DNA of 64,000 nt from Slackia isoflavoniconvertens (GCF_003725955.1 NZ_QIBZ01000004.1:119256-183255); one strand, 5' to 3'. Positions 34,211 to 43,454 are shown, numbered from the stretch's first letter. The notes: a model not told the origin generated them from the sequence alone. A program made the numbers and translations.

Positions 34211-35131
34211 CTACATCATGCCGTTCTGCTCGAGAACCGCACGAATGGCAGCAACGTCTTCGCCCTCGAGAGCCTGAACGGGCTCGCGCATCTGGTTCGT
34301 GTTGAACACGCCCATTTGCCACAGAGCGGTCTTGAACGCACCAACACCAGCACCAAAGCCGACGGTCGCCTTCACGACGCGAGTCACGAACATCAAGCGA
34401 GCGAGGTGGTCCTGAATCTGACGGACTTTCTCCCAATCACCAGCCTGGAAGGCCTTCCACTGCTCAACATAGCTGTAGGGGTCGATATTGGCGAGGCCCG
34501 GAACGGAGCCATCGGCGCCAGCCATGTAAGCACCATCGACGCACACCTCGTGGCCAGTGAAGACCTGCAGAGGATGGCCAGCATCTCCATTCTCGAGGCA
34601 CAGCCAACGGAAGCTCACGTCGTCGCCCGAGGAGTCTTTAACGCCCTGGATAACACCGTCTTCGCCGAGGCGAACGAGCATCGTGGGGTCGAGCTTCGTG
34701 TGAACGCAGACAGGAAGATCGTAAGCGAACAGCGGCAAATCGGTCTGCTCGCGAATGGCGCGGAAATGACGCTCTGTTTCCTTGGGGCCGCCCAGGGCAT
34801 AGAACGGAGCGGTCGCGACAAGGCCGTCGACGCCATAGCCCGTAGCACGCTTGGCCTGATCGACCACACGCAGGGTCTCCATATCGATAATGCCGGCAAG
34901 AACGGGAACGCGGCCATGAACCATGGCGACGGCCTCCTGCAGCACATGGTAGCGCTGAGCGTCGGTAAGGAAGGCAACCTCGCCCGAGGAGCCCAAGAAG
35001 AACAGGCCATCAACACCTGCGTCAATCATGCGGTTGATCGAGCGCTCGAGAGCCTCAAGATCAAGCGTACGCTCGGCGGTCAAAGGAATGACCACGGGAG
35101 GAATAACGCCATGGAATTTGCTTTCAGTCAT
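34211..35131 (-). CDS. DapA/NanA family lyase, probable N-acetylneuraminate lyase
   Basis: Class I aldolase of 306 residues in the dihydrodipicolinate synthase/N-acetylneuraminate lyase family. The pyruvate-site motif is FLGSSGE (about residues 45-51), the catalytic tyrosine sits in LFAYDLPV (about 133-140) and the Schiff-base lysine in IQGVKDSSGD (about 160-169). Sequence alone does not separate NanA from DapA or other family members; adjacency to a ROK kinase and NanE strongly favours sialic acid (Neu5Ac) cleavage to ManNAc and pyruvate. The start MTESKF follows AAGGG by seven bases. A structured repeat (35245-35383) and a terminator separate it from the ABC transporter genes upstream. Confidence 0.85.
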   Translation of the reverse strand: MTESKFHGVIPPVVIPLTAERTLDLEALERSINRMIDAGVDGLFFLGSSGEVAFLTDAQRYHVLQEAVAMVHGRVPVLAGIIDMETLRVVDQAKRATGYGVDGLVATAPFYALGGPKETERHFRAIREQTDLPLFAYDLPVCVHTKLDPTMLVRLGEDGVIQGVKDSSGDDVSFRWLCLENGDAGHPLQVFTGHEVCVDGAYMAGADGSVPGLANIDPYSYVEQWKAFQAGDWEKVRQIQDHLARLMFVTRVVKATVGFGAGVGAFKTALWQMGVFNTNQMREPVQALEGEDVAAIRAVLEQNGMM

Positions 35132-35244
35132 GAGAAGACCCTTTTCTATTGGATACAGCAAACATCAAAATTGTAAGCCCTGGTCGGTACGCGTCAAGCG
35201 GTAAGCGGTAAATTCAGCCCAAGAACAAAGAAAGCTCGTCCCTG

Positions 35245-35383
35245 CATGTTCTGCCCAGGTTCCTATGGCATCGTCTGCGTTCATTCTGGTTTTATTCATA
35301 AGTTGAACGCAGTCAGCCGAGCGCATAGTGAGCGATGCGAACGGTAGCGAGGCGTGGTGCCATGGGAACCTGGGCAGAACATG
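35245..35383 (+). repeat. Long nested inverted-repeat element 3 (candidate structured RNA)
   Basis: Arms 35245-35270 and 35358-35383 pair at 25 of 26 positions; the odd one is a G-U pair on the plus strand. Inside, CTGCGTTCA (35275-35283) pairs perfectly with TGAACGCAG (35304-35312), and a GCG-rich tract (35321-35352) follows. The tract and the CTGCG hairpin match element 1 (376-546) read on its minus strand. It lies between the terminator of the transporter operon and the start of the NanA-like gene, so on the minus strand it would also be in that gene's upstream region. Confidence 0.7.
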
Positions 35384-35384
35384 A

Positions 35385-35414
35385 AAAAGCGCCGCCCTTA
35401 CGAGCGACGCTTTT
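35385..35414 (-). terminator. Terminator of the Dpp-type transporter operon
   Basis: AAAAGCG/CGCTTTT outer stem with inner pairs that are G-U on the minus strand, then TTTTT. It lies about 20 bases past the last transporter gene. Confidence 0.75.
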
Positions 35415-35434
35415 CATAAATATCCGTGTGGGGG

Positions 35435-36265
35435 TTATTGACCCAAATCGGGATGGAGCAAAGAAGGGGCAGCACCCAGAAGCAAACGAGTGTAATCGTC
35501 CTTCGGGTTGTTGAACACCTCGGCGGCGGTGCCGCGCTCGACTGCTTTACCCTTGTTCATGACGATGATGTTATCGGAAATATAGCGCACCGTCTGAATG
35601 TCATGGCTGATGAATACCATCGAAAGGCCCAGTTCTTTCTTCAGGTCGGTAAGCAGATTCAGAATCTGCGCACGAACCGAAACGTCGAGAGCCGAAGTGG
35701 GCTCGTCGGCGATGATGGCATCGGGCTTCAACGACAGAGCGCGGGCAATAGCAACGCGCTGACGCTGACCACCGGACATCTGGCCAGGCAAAGCCTCAAG
35801 AACGGAGCTCGGCAGACCGACCATTTCAATAAGCTCTTTAATGCGCTTCTCACGCTCAGCCTTCGTACCCACGTTGTGAACGATCATGGGGTCGAGCAGC
35901 TGATCATGAACAGTCATGCGAGCGTTTAGCGCCGTGGCGGGATCTTGAAAGACAACCGAAATAACGCGGCCGATGGTCTTGCGCATATCGGCCGTGCGCT
36001 TTGTGACGTCAACGCCCTTGAAGTACACCTTGCCAGACGTAGGCGCCTGCAGACCGCACATAACATTCGCCGTAGTGGACTTGCCGCAGCCAGACTCGCC
36101 AACAATGCCGATGGTTTCGCCAGGCATGAGTTTAATCGTGAGCCCATCAACAGCGGTCACCTTATTGGGATGCAGAATGGAGCCCGTGCGCGTATTGAAC
36201 ACGACACGAATATCATCGAGGAAGATGATAGGCGTCTGCTCTTTCGCATTCGAGGTTTCGGTCAT
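35435..36265 (-). CDS. Dpp/Opp-type ABC transporter ATPase (DppF-like)
   Basis: ATP-binding subunit of 276 residues. Walker A GESGCGKST (about residues 55-63), signature SGGQRQRVAIARAL (about 165-178) and Walker B AIIADEPTSALD (about 184-195) are intact. The C-terminal OppF-type extension is short. Its start overlaps the stop of the fused permease-ATPase gene by one base. It pairs with the ATPase half of that protein to energise uptake. The nan genes directly downstream suggest the cargo may be sialic acid or a sialylated or peptide-like compound; Dpp-type sialic acid transporters such as SatABCD are known. Confidence 0.93.
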   Translation of the reverse strand: MTETSNAKEQTPIIFLDDIRVVFNTRTGSILHPNKVTAVDGLTIKLMPGETIGIVGESGCGKSTTANVMCGLQAPTSGKVYFKGVDVTKRTADMRKTIGRVISVVFQDPATALNARMTVHDQLLDPMIVHNVGTKAEREKRIKELIEMVGLPSSVLEALPGQMSGGQRQRVAIARALSLKPDAIIADEPTSALDVSVRAQILNLLTDLKKELGLSMVFISHDIQTVRYISDNIIVMNKGKAVERGTAAEVFNNPKDDYTRLLLGAAPSLLHPDLGQ

Positions 36266-38286
36266 TACTGCTCACCTCCGTACGGCGTAAGTCCAAGGCG
36301 CTTCATTTCTTCATCGGGCAGCTCGGCGTACCAATGGTTCGACGTGCCATCGTGCTTGAGAATCGGTCGAACGTCCGAATGCAGGTCGGGATGGCTCGAA
36401 CGAGGAGCGAAACGGTCGCCCTTCGGGAAGTCTTTCGGCGAAGGAACGGAGCCGGGAACCTGATGCAGGCGACCCGAACCGGCTTCGATCGAAAGCACGG
36501 AGCCCAGAAGGCCACGGGTGTACTCATGAATCGGGTTGGTGAGGATGTCGTTCACCGAACCCTGCTCGACGACCTGGCCCGCATACATAACGGTAATAGA
36601 GTTCGCAACCTGAGCGACGAGCGCCAAGTCGTGGCTCACGAAGACCATTGCGAAGCCGAGTTCTTTCTGCAGGCGCTTCAGCAGGTCAACGACCTGCTTC
36701 TGAACCGTAACGTCAAGAGCCGTGGTAGGCTCGTCGGCGATAACGACCTTCGGGTCGCGAGTCAACGCCATAGCGATAAGCACGCGCTGACGCTGGCCGC
36801 CAGAAAGCTCATGCGGATAGGAATCAAGCGTACGCTTCGGATCCAGGCCAACGAGCTTGAGCAGCTCCTCGGCAGAGCGAGTGCCACCACGCTTGGTGAG
36901 CTGCTTCATTTGGGTCTTGATGAGCATCGAAGGGTTCAGTGAAGAGAGCGCGTCCTGATAAATCATGGCGATTTCGCGGCCGCGAAGCTGGTTCTTTTCC
37001 TTCTCAGTCATCGCAAGCAGGTTCTTGCCCTGATACAGAATCTCGCCAGATACCTGCGCTTTGGGGTCGAGCAGGCCCATGATGGTGAGAGACGTGATCG
37101 ACTTGCCGCAGCCCGATTCGCCAACCAGACCCATGGTCTGATGAGGGCGAACCTTGAAGCTCACGTTGTCAACGACGTTCACATCGCCATGGCGCGGGAA
37201 CTTGATGCAAAGGTTCTTCACCTCAAGAATAGGTTCTGCGGTAATGTTCGATGCGGCACGGTCGGTACGTTGGCTCTCGACGATCTTAAGCTGGGCCAAA
37301 CGCTCCTCCAAAGAGGCAGCCTGGGCCTGGTACGCGAGCACGGGGTTGGCAACAAGGCGGTCAGCCTCGCGGTCGCTGTTCAGGTCGGAGTCGCTTGCCT
37401 TGATGGCAGCCTTCGGAGCGGCGGCCATAGCATCGGTCATGCCTTCGGAAAGAATATTCAGGCACAGAACCGTAATCATGATGGCCAAGCCCGGGAACAA
37501 CGCCTGCCACCAACGGCCAGCAAGCACGCCAGCACGAGCGTCGGCAAGAATATTGCCCCACGTGGGAGTAGGCTCAGGAATGCCAGCAGAGATGAACGAA
37601 AGCGAGGCCTCGAAAACAATGGCGTCTGCCACGAGCACGATGGTAAAGACCAAAACCGGCGCGATGCAGTTACGCACAACATGCTTCCACAGAATCCACG
37701 GGGCACGAGCGCCGGAAACGACAACTGCACGCACGTAATCTTTGCCGTATTCGCTCACGATGTTCGCGCGAACGATGCGGGCGATCTGAGGAATGTACAA
37801 AAAGCCAATGGCGAAAATCAACGATGGCAGGTTGTTGCCGAAAACGATGACGAACGTAGCAGCCAAAGCGATACCCGGGAATGACATGATGATGTCGAGG
37901 ATACGCATGATGACTTCAGAGATCCACTTGCGCGAAACGGCGGCAAGCGAGCCGATGATAGAACCGCACACAAGCGCAAACGCGGTAGCACCAAGACCGA
38001 TGGTCAGCGAGTAACGCGCGCCATACATCATGCGCGAGAGAACGTCACGGCCTTTATCGTCGGTACCGAAGAGGAATTCCCCATCGGGAGCCTGACGGGC
38101 GGTGTAAATCGCCAACGGGTCATGCGGCGCAATGAAGTTCGCGAAACAAGCGATGAGCACGACGGCGACAAGCACGACAAGAGAAATACGCGCGCCGATG
38201 GACATTGCCTTCCAGCGACGGAAGTGCACCTTGCCGGCGCCGTCTTCCATTTTCTTAGTAAGGTTTCCTCGAAGTTGAGCTGCCAT
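36265..38286 (-). CDS. Fused DppC-like permease and DppD-like ATPase
   Basis: A single 673-residue protein joining two usually separate subunits. Residues 1-290 are a DppC-type permease with about six helices and an EAA-like loop (SGARAPWILWKHVVRN). A linker (about 290-345) leads to an ABC domain with Walker A GESGCGKSI (about 391-399), signature LSGGQRQRVLIAMAL and Walker B VVIADEPTTALD. The C-terminal tail keeps the OppD-type GDRFAPRSSHPDL region but lacks the cysteines common there. No stop or frameshift interrupts the linker, so the fusion looks genuine. It begins one base after the dppB-like stop. Confidence 0.93.
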   Translation of the reverse strand: MAAQLRGNLTKKMEDGAGKVHFRRWKAMSIGARISLVVLVAVVLIACFANFIAPHDPLAIYTARQAPDGEFLFGTDDKGRDVLSRMMYGARYSLTIGLGATAFALVCGSIIGSLAAVSRKWISEVIMRILDIIMSFPGIALAATFVIVFGNNLPSLIFAIGFLYIPQIARIVRANIVSEYGKDYVRAVVVSGARAPWILWKHVVRNCIAPVLVFTIVLVADAIVFEASLSFISAGIPEPTPTWGNILADARAGVLAGRWWQALFPGLAIMITVLCLNILSEGMTDAMAAAPKAAIKASDSDLNSDREADRLVANPVLAYQAQAASLEERLAQLKIVESQRTDRAASNITAEPILEVKNLCIKFPRHGDVNVVDNVSFKVRPHQTMGLVGESGCGKSITSLTIMGLLDPKAQVSGEILYQGKNLLAMTEKEKNQLRGREIAMIYQDALSSLNPSMLIKTQMKQLTKRGGTRSAEELLKLVGLDPKRTLDSYPHELSGGQRQRVLIAMALTRDPKVVIADEPTTALDVTVQKQVVDLLKRLQKELGFAMVFVSHDLALVAQVANSITVMYAGQVVEQGSVNDILTNPIHEYTRGLLGSVLSIEAGSGRLHQVPGSVPSPKDFPKGDRFAPRSSHPDLHSDVRPILKHDGTSNHWYAELPDEEMKRLGLTPYGGEQ

Positions 38287-38287
38287 G

Positions 38288-39244
38288 CTACACCGTCCTG
38301 ATTCGCGGATCGATCAGGATATAGAGCATATCCACCACGATATTGATGATGATGAACGTCACGGCAACAACCAACACGACACCCTGAACGAGCATGGTGT
38401 AGTTGGACTGAATGCCGGACAGAATGGCCATGCCCATGCCGGGCAGGTTGAAAATGACCTCAATAACGACCGCGCCGCCGATAAGGTAGCCAATGCGAAG
38501 GCCAAGAACGGTAACGGGCGTAATAAGGGCATTGCGCAGCACGTTGCGGCCAATAACGACACCCTTCGGAATGCCGGCGCCAAGCGCGGTGCGCACGTAG
38601 TCTTTATCGAGTTCTTCGACCATAGAGGTGCGAATAACACGAGTGAGCTGGCCAGTGACGGGAATAGCCAGTGCGATAGCGGGCATCGCCATGCGGGCGA
38701 GCCAGCCAGCCGGGTCTTGCGCAAAGCTGGGCAGCGCACCGGATGCGGGCAGCACATGCATCATAGACGAGAACAGCAAGATCATGAGAACCGCCAGCCA
38801 GAAAGAGGGCGTAGCGATAGCCGCGATTGAGAACACGCGGATAACTTGGTCGGGCCATTTGTCTCGATACACGGCGGAAACAATGCCGAGGATGGTCGCA
38901 AGAACCACCGCGATGATCAAGCCCATAAACGTAAGCTGCAGCGTAACCGGCAGTGCCTGCGCAACGCGATCGGCGACCGATGCGTTGTTGGCGCCATAGG
39001 TGCCAAGGTCGCCCTGAACAAGGCCGACCATGAAGTTGCCGTACTGCACAAGCACCGGATCATTCAAGCCATGCTCTTCACGATACTGAATGACCTGAGC
39101 TTCTGACGCGTTTTCGCCAAGGACCGAATATGCCTGGTCGATCGGCGAAAGCGACATGAGGAAAAACACGAGGATAGTGACGCCGATGATCATGATTGGC
39201 AGAGCGATCAAGCGTCGGCCAATCAATCTGAGGAGGTTGCTCAC
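38288..39244 (-). CDS. Dpp/Opp-type ABC transporter permease (DppB-like)
   Basis: Inner-membrane permease of 318 residues with about six helices. The first helix (IGRRLIALPIMIIGVTILVF) and the EAA-loop region ALGAGIPKGVVIGRNVLRNA (about residues 218-237) match DppB. It is followed after one base by the fused DppC-DppD gene. A terminator hairpin (39532-39562) lies between it and the solute-binding protein gene, so the permease and ATPase genes may be made at lower levels than the binding protein. Confidence 0.94.
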   Translation of the reverse strand: MSNLLRLIGRRLIALPIMIIGVTILVFFLMSLSPIDQAYSVLGENASEAQVIQYREEHGLNDPVLVQYGNFMVGLVQGDLGTYGANNASVADRVAQALPVTLQLTFMGLIIAVVLATILGIVSAVYRDKWPDQVIRVFSIAAIATPSFWLAVLMILLFSSMMHVLPASGALPSFAQDPAGWLARMAMPAIALAIPVTGQLTRVIRTSMVEELDKDYVRTALGAGIPKGVVIGRNVLRNALITPVTVLGLRIGYLIGGAVVIEVIFNLPGMGMAILSGIQSNYTMLVQGVVLVVAVTFIIINIVVDMLYILIDPRIRTV

Positions 39245-39531
39245 CGTGTTCCCCCTTTCGCAATCGTGCGGGCATTGCCCGCTTCCCTAAAAAACAAGCC
39301 TGCGCTTCCCCGTCAAAGGCAAGAGAACAGACTTATTGATTATACAGAAAAGGCCGCTCACCGATGAATAAGAACCGCTGTTTTCTCGAGATGAATTCGA
39401 ACGCAGACCCCCTCCCCCGCAGACGGATTAAATTCGACGGCAAACGGCAATATTCAAGCGCGAACGGATAGTTCACTCTCCATCGAATTCAAGTTTTCGC
39501 CATGGAAACCGCACATCAACGTTTCAACAAC
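39245..39531. other. Gap between the binding-protein and permease genes
   Basis: No gene seen. Only the hairpin at its upstream end (39532-39562) and AT-rich sequence suggestive of a secondary promoter; no convincing -35/-10 pair was found. Confidence 0.4.
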
Positions 39532-39562
39532 AAAAAAAGGAACGCGCCGAAGCGCGTTCCTT
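39532..39562 (-). terminator. Terminator or attenuator after the solute-binding protein
   Basis: GGAACGCGC/GGCGCGTTCC-type 9-bp stem (39539-39547 with 39552-39560), extended by AA/TT, followed on the minus strand by seven T. It lies 25 bases past the stop and inside the transporter operon. Confidence 0.85.
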
Positions 39563-39586
39563 AAAACATCAGGTGACTTCTCTGCG

Positions 39587-41191
39587 TTAGTTGGCAGCAG
39601 CGGAAGCGTCGATGAAGACCAGGCCCGTGGTCGCGATGGGCTTGAAGCCTGCGATCTTGTCGGCCCAGTAGCCGGTTGCAACCTCGCGATGGAACAGCGG
39701 GTACAGCGGGCAGTATTCGGCGATGATGTCGAAGCACTGGTTCCACAGCTCCTGCTGAGCCTTCTCGTCGGCCTCTTCGCGAGCCTCCTGCATGAGCTCC
39801 TGGAGCTCCTTCCACTTGCCGTCGGCAGCCTTAGCCCAGCAAGAACGACCGCGGGTCCAGGTGTTGTCGCCGTACCACCAGCTCATGAGCAGGTCGGGGT
39901 CGTTGCCGAAGCAGGTCGGGTCGCCAGGGGTGAGCATGACGTCGTAGTCAAGCACGGAATCGGACTCAGCGAGAGCAGACCAGTTGATCTTCTCTTCCTG
40001 AATCTCGCACTTAACGCCAGCAGCCTCGAGGTCGTTCTTGATCTGAGCAGCAAGGCCCTTGACCCAGTTGTTGTTGGTGAGAAGCTTGAAGGAAAGGTCG
40101 CTCACGCCGGCCTCTTCGAGCAGCTTCTTGGCCTTCTCGGTGTCATAGGTGTACACCGTTTTAGCCTCGTGATAGTTCTTGTGGTCCTTGGGCAGGAAAC
40201 CAGTAACCTTGCTTGCATGACCAGCCATCTGGTTGCTGATGAGCTTGTCAACGTCGATAGCGTAGAAGAATGCCTGACGAACGCGATAGTCGTCGAAAGG
40301 AGCCTTCAGCGTGTTGAACATAAGGAACGGCTGGTTGAAGCCCTGAACGTACTCAACGGTAGCGCCAGCAGCGGAAAGCTGGTCGGCGTTGGCGTCGGGA
40401 ACGTTCTCCATAACCTGAACCGTGGCCTCCTGCAAAGAGGTGGTACGGGCGGTTTCGTCGAGCTGGATGAACCACTGCATCTTGTCGGCGGTAGCCTTGT
40501 GCTCGCCGTTGTAGTTGGCGTTGGGCAAAAAGTCAATTTCGCCGCCGTCGTCGCCATTGATGGAGTCGTACATCCACGGACCAGAGCCGATGGGCTTGGT
40601 CTTCAGGTCGTCCTCGGTGAGGCTCTTCGGGAAAACCTTAACGACGGACAGACGACCCTCGAGCAGGCTTTCGAAGGGGTACTTCAGCGTGAAGGTGACG
40701 GTGGTGTCGTCCTTCTCGGCAACGGCGTCGATGAAGGAAAGGAATGCACCGTAGGTGGCGTCGGCCATGTTGAGCTCGAACGCGTTCACAACGTCAGCGG
40801 CAGTAACCGCGGTGCCGTCGGAGAACTTAGCACCGTCGCGAAGAGCAACTTCATACTCGGTTTCGGAAACCTTGACCGGCTTGTCGGCAGCCAGGGCATT
40901 GTAGGTCTTGTAGGTGTGCAGATCGAGGTCGTACAGGCCCTCGAAAACATGCCAGGTAGCAGCAAGCATCAGAGCAGAGCTGTTGCCAATGGGGTTCACG
41001 TTGGTGGACGTGTAAGAGCAAGCGCCGGTCAGCGTGCCGCCCTCAGCCGCGGTCGCGGTGGAGCCGGTAGCACCTTCAGAGCCAGCGTCGCTTCCGCCGC
41101 CGCAACCAGCAAGGCCCAGGCCAACAGTGGCAGCAGCCACAGCGGAGCCAGCAACGAACGTGCGGCGATCGAGGTTAAACGAGTTTTCCAT
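39587..41191 (-). CDS. Dpp/Opp-type solute-binding lipoprotein
   Basis: Extracytoplasmic binding protein (SBP family 5) of 534 residues for the adjacent permeases. The N terminus reads NLDRRTFVAGSAVAAATVGL then GLAGCGG: a twin-arginine-like export signal ending in a lipobox with cysteine near residue 29. The mature part shows ALRDGAKFSDGTAVTAADVV and the usual family-5 two-lobe pattern. I set the start at MENSFN, where GGGAGG lies three bases upstream; the longer frame runs into the regulatory region. A LacI-type palindrome overlaps its promoter (41379-41406). Family 5 proteins bind peptides, but also nickel, heme and some sugars. Confidence 0.94.
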   Translation of the reverse strand: MENSFNLDRRTFVAGSAVAAATVGLGLAGCGGGSDAGSEGATGSTATAAEGGTLTGACSYTSTNVNPIGNSSALMLAATWHVFEGLYDLDLHTYKTYNALAADKPVKVSETEYEVALRDGAKFSDGTAVTAADVVNAFELNMADATYGAFLSFIDAVAEKDDTTVTFTLKYPFESLLEGRLSVVKVFPKSLTEDDLKTKPIGSGPWMYDSINGDDGGEIDFLPNANYNGEHKATADKMQWFIQLDETARTTSLQEATVQVMENVPDANADQLSAAGATVEYVQGFNQPFLMFNTLKAPFDDYRVRQAFFYAIDVDKLISNQMAGHASKVTGFLPKDHKNYHEAKTVYTYDTEKAKKLLEEAGVSDLSFKLLTNNNWVKGLAAQIKNDLEAAGVKCEIQEEKINWSALAESDSVLDYDVMLTPGDPTCFGNDPDLLMSWWYGDNTWTRGRSCWAKAADGKWKELQELMQEAREEADEKAQQELWNQCFDIIAEYCPLYPLFHREVATGYWADKIAGFKPIATTGLVFIDASAAAN

Positions 41192-41378
41192 GATCCTCCC
41201 TTTCAAAAAGGTACAGTCGATGCCCAACCTTCCAAGCAAAGCATCAAAGCGCCCACGGCTCATATTGGAGGCCGTGCAAGTAAGGCGCGGGCAAAATTCA
41301 AAAAAGAACCCTGCCCGAGCCCAGCACGAATGCATCGCTCCCCGTGCGCAATGCCCTTCCCTCTTCAAGCCGACAAGT

Positions 41379-41406
41379 AGAATACCCCAAATTCGAAACG
41401 TTTCAG
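41379..41406 (-). promoter_or_regulatory. Promoter with a LacI-type operator for the transporter operon
   Basis: On the minus strand CTGAAA (41401-41406), a 16-base spacer and TATTCT (41379-41384). The palindrome GAAACGTTTC (41395-41404) overlaps the -35 and has the central CG typical of LacI/CcpA-family sites. No LacI-family gene lies in the window. Confidence 0.5.
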
Positions 41407-41480
41407 GCGTGGGGTAATGACTTGTAATATTTAAGGGTGCTTTCGGCGGTAAGCGGCATCTTTAACCGCACGAACGGCAC

Positions 41481-41513
41481 AAAAAAAGGCCGGCCATTCG
41501 GCCAGCCTTTTTT
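41481..41513 (-). terminator. Terminator after rplW
   Basis: A GC-rich stem (41481-41495 with 41500-41513) with one mismatch, flanked by seven A and six T. It ends the ribosomal protein operon 60 bases past the rplW stop and separates it from the transporter operon. Confidence 0.92.
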
Positions 41514-41572
41514 CAATCAAGCGTGCTGAGCTCGTTTTGTCGAAAAGCCCAAAGGGCGATTCAAAAAAGAGC

Positions 41573-41857
41573 TTACGCGTTGAAGAGCTCGATGGTGTCG
41601 CCGTCTTTCAGCGTAACCATGGCCTTCTTCCAGGTGCGGGTGCGACCCGGCTGCATACGAACGCGTTTCGGCTTCGACTTGACGTTCAGGGTGTTCACCT
41701 TCGTCACGGTCACATTGAAGATAGCTTCGATGGCCTGGCGAATCTCAACCTTGTTGGAGTCTTTGGCGACTTCGAAGGTGTAGGTGTTCTTGTTCATCAT
41801 GTCGTAGCTGTGCTCGGTGATAACCGGGCGAATGATGACCTCGCGGGGATCCTTCAT
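41573..41857 (-). CDS. rplW: Ribosomal protein L23
   Basis: Large-subunit protein L23, 94 residues, located at the peptide exit site. DPREVIIRPVITEHSYDMM and YTFEVAKDSNKVEIRQAIEA are typical. The start overlaps the rplD stop by one base. In most bacteria rplB follows directly; here a terminator follows instead, so this is the last gene of the transcript. Confidence 0.97.
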   Translation of the reverse strand: MKDPREVIIRPVITEHSYDMMNKNTYTFEVAKDSNKVEIRQAIEAIFNVTVTKVNTLNVKSKPKRVRMQPGRTRTWKKAMVTLKDGDTIELFNA

Positions 41858-42483
41858 TATGCAAGCACCTCCTCGAGGCGTTCCAGGGCGGCCACGGTCA
41901 GAACGAGCTGCTTGTTGTCGACGAGCTCGTAGGTGTTGGCGGCCGAGACGGGAATGATGTTGACGTTCTCGAGGTTGCGGAACGAAAGGAAGGTGTTCAC
42001 GTCGTCGTCAGCGATAACAACGGTAGCACGAACCTTGTCGAAGCCCAGGGCCTCCATGGAAGCCTTCGCATCTTTGGTGCGAGGAGCCTCGAAGGCGAAC
42101 TGGTCAACCACGGTGAGCTGCTCGTCGGCCAGCTTAGCGGAAAGCGCAGAGCGCATAGCAAGCTTGACTTCCTTGCGGTTCACGCGGAACGCGTAAGAAC
42201 GGGTGTGGGGACCGAACACGGTGCCGCCGCCAACCCACTGAGGGGAGCGGATGGAACCCTGGCGGGCACGACCGGTGCCCTTCTGGCGCCACGGCTTCTT
42301 GCCGCCGCCGCGAACTTCGCCACGGGTCTTGGTGTTAGCAGTGCCCTGACGCAGGCCGGCGCGATAGGCACGCACGACCGTGTGCATCACGTGGATGTTC
42401 GGCTCGATGCCGAACACGGCGTCGTTCAGCTCGACGGATTTAACCGTCTTGCCCGCGACGTCTTTGATGTCAATAGTAGCCAT
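41857..42483 (-). CDS. rplD: Ribosomal protein L4
   Basis: Large-subunit protein L4, 208 residues. The long exit-tunnel loop is recognisable as [20 protein letters not shown] followed by [17 protein letters not shown] (about residues 48-85). In E. coli L4 also represses its own operon. The start MATIDI was chosen over an upstream frame because AGGAG lies ten bases upstream and the domain begins here. Confidence 0.97.
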   Translation of the reverse strand: MATIDIKDVAGKTVKSVELNDAVFGIEPNIHVMHTVVRAYRAGLRQGTANTKTRGEVRGGGKKPWRQKGTGRARQGSIRSPQWVGGGTVFGPHTRSYAFRVNRKEVKLAMRSALSAKLADEQLTVVDQFAFEAPRTKDAKASMEALGFDKVRATVVIADDDVNTFLSFRNLENVNIIPVSAANTYELVDNKQLVLTVAALERLEEVLA

Positions 42484-42512
42484 TGTGGTGTTTCTCCTAA
42501 TAAAGCGGGGCA

Positions 42513-43133
42513 CTAGGCCATGCGGACGCGAACGATGCCGTTCTTGCCGCCCGGGACGGCGCCCTTCACGAGGATCAGGTTCTGCTCAGCGTCAACGCGA
42601 ACAACCTCGAGGTTCTTCACGGTAACGGTGTCGCAGCCCATGTGACCCGGAAGGCGAACGCCCTTGAAGACGCGGGAAGGCGTGGCGCACTGGCCGATAG
42701 AGCCGGGAGCGCGATGGAAGTGAGCACCGTGTCCGCCAGGGCCGCCAGCGAAGCCATGGCGCTTGATAACGCCAGCGAAGCCTTTACCCTTGGAAGTGCC
42801 GGTAACGTCGACCTTCTTCACGTCGGCGAAAGCTGCAACGGTCTGCAGGTCGCCGGTCTTGTACTCAGAAGCATTCTCGACGCGAACCTCACGCAGGTAG
42901 CGAACAGGCTCGGTGCCGAGCTTGGCGAAATGGCCGCCCATGGGCTTGGTGATCTTCTTGGGCTTGATGGCGCCAAAACCAAGCTGAACAGCTTCGTAAC
43001 CGTCGGTAGCAGCGGTCTTCACCTGGCAAACCTTGTTGGGCTCAGCCACGATGATAGTGACGGGCACAACCTGGTCGTCCTCGTTGAAGATCTGAGTCAT
43101 ACCGATCTTTTTGCCGTAGATAGCGTTGATCAT
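42513..43133 (-). CDS. rplC: Ribosomal protein L3
   Basis: Large-subunit protein L3, 206 residues, placed near the peptidyl transferase centre. [18 protein letters not shown] opens the protein and the conserved [20 protein letters not shown] then [13 protein letters not shown] lie near residues 110-145. The start at MINAIYG is favoured because AAGGAG is eight bases upstream; the ATG three codons earlier is only three bases from it. Confidence 0.97.
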   Translation of the reverse strand: MINAIYGKKIGMTQIFNEDDQVVPVTIIVAEPNKVCQVKTAATDGYEAVQLGFGAIKPKKITKPMGGHFAKLGTEPVRYLREVRVENASEYKTGDLQTVAAFADVKKVDVTGTSKGKGFAGVIKRHGFAGGPGGHGAHFHRAPGSIGQCATPSRVFKGVRLPGHMGCDTVTVKNLEVVRVDAEQNLILVKGAVPGGKNGIVRVRMA

Positions 43134-43145
43134 CTCATGCACTCC

Positions 43146-43454
43146 TTACAGCTTGATCTCGATGTCGACACCAGCCGGGAGGTCGAGGCGCATCAGCGAA
43201 TCAACCGTGTTCGGGGTGGGCTCGAGAATGTCGATCAGGCGCTTGTGCGTGCGCATCTCAAACTGCTCGCGAGAGTCTTTATCCTTGTGCGGGCCTTTGA
43301 CGACGCAGTACAGGTTGCGCTCGGTGGGCAGAGGGATAGGTCCGGAAACCTTGGCACCGGTCTTCTGGGCGGTGTCGACGATGAGCTTGGTGGACTGATC
43401 CACGATCTCATGGTCGTAGCCCTTCAGGCGGATGCGAATCTTCTGATTAGCCAC
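43146..43454 (-). CDS. rpsJ: Ribosomal protein S10
   Basis: Small-subunit protein S10 (NusE), 102 residues, also part of antitermination complexes. The start is best placed at a GTG giving (M)[15 protein letters not shown], eight bases after GGAGG and matching the usual S10 N terminus; an ATG five codons upstream overlaps that ribosome site. [20 protein letters not shown] is the conserved loop. It follows fusA directly, without tuf. Confidence 0.96.
   Translation of the reverse strand: MANQKIRIRLKGYDHEIVDQSTKLIVDTAQKTGAKVSGPIPLPTERNLYCVVKGPHKDKDSREQFEMRTHKRLIDILEPTPNTVDSLMRLDLPAGVDIEIKL

Noticed and set aside
39689..41380. 563-residue plus-strand open frame opposite the binding-protein gene
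   Set aside because: Low-complexity valine/leucine-rich shadow created by codon bias; no ribosome site.
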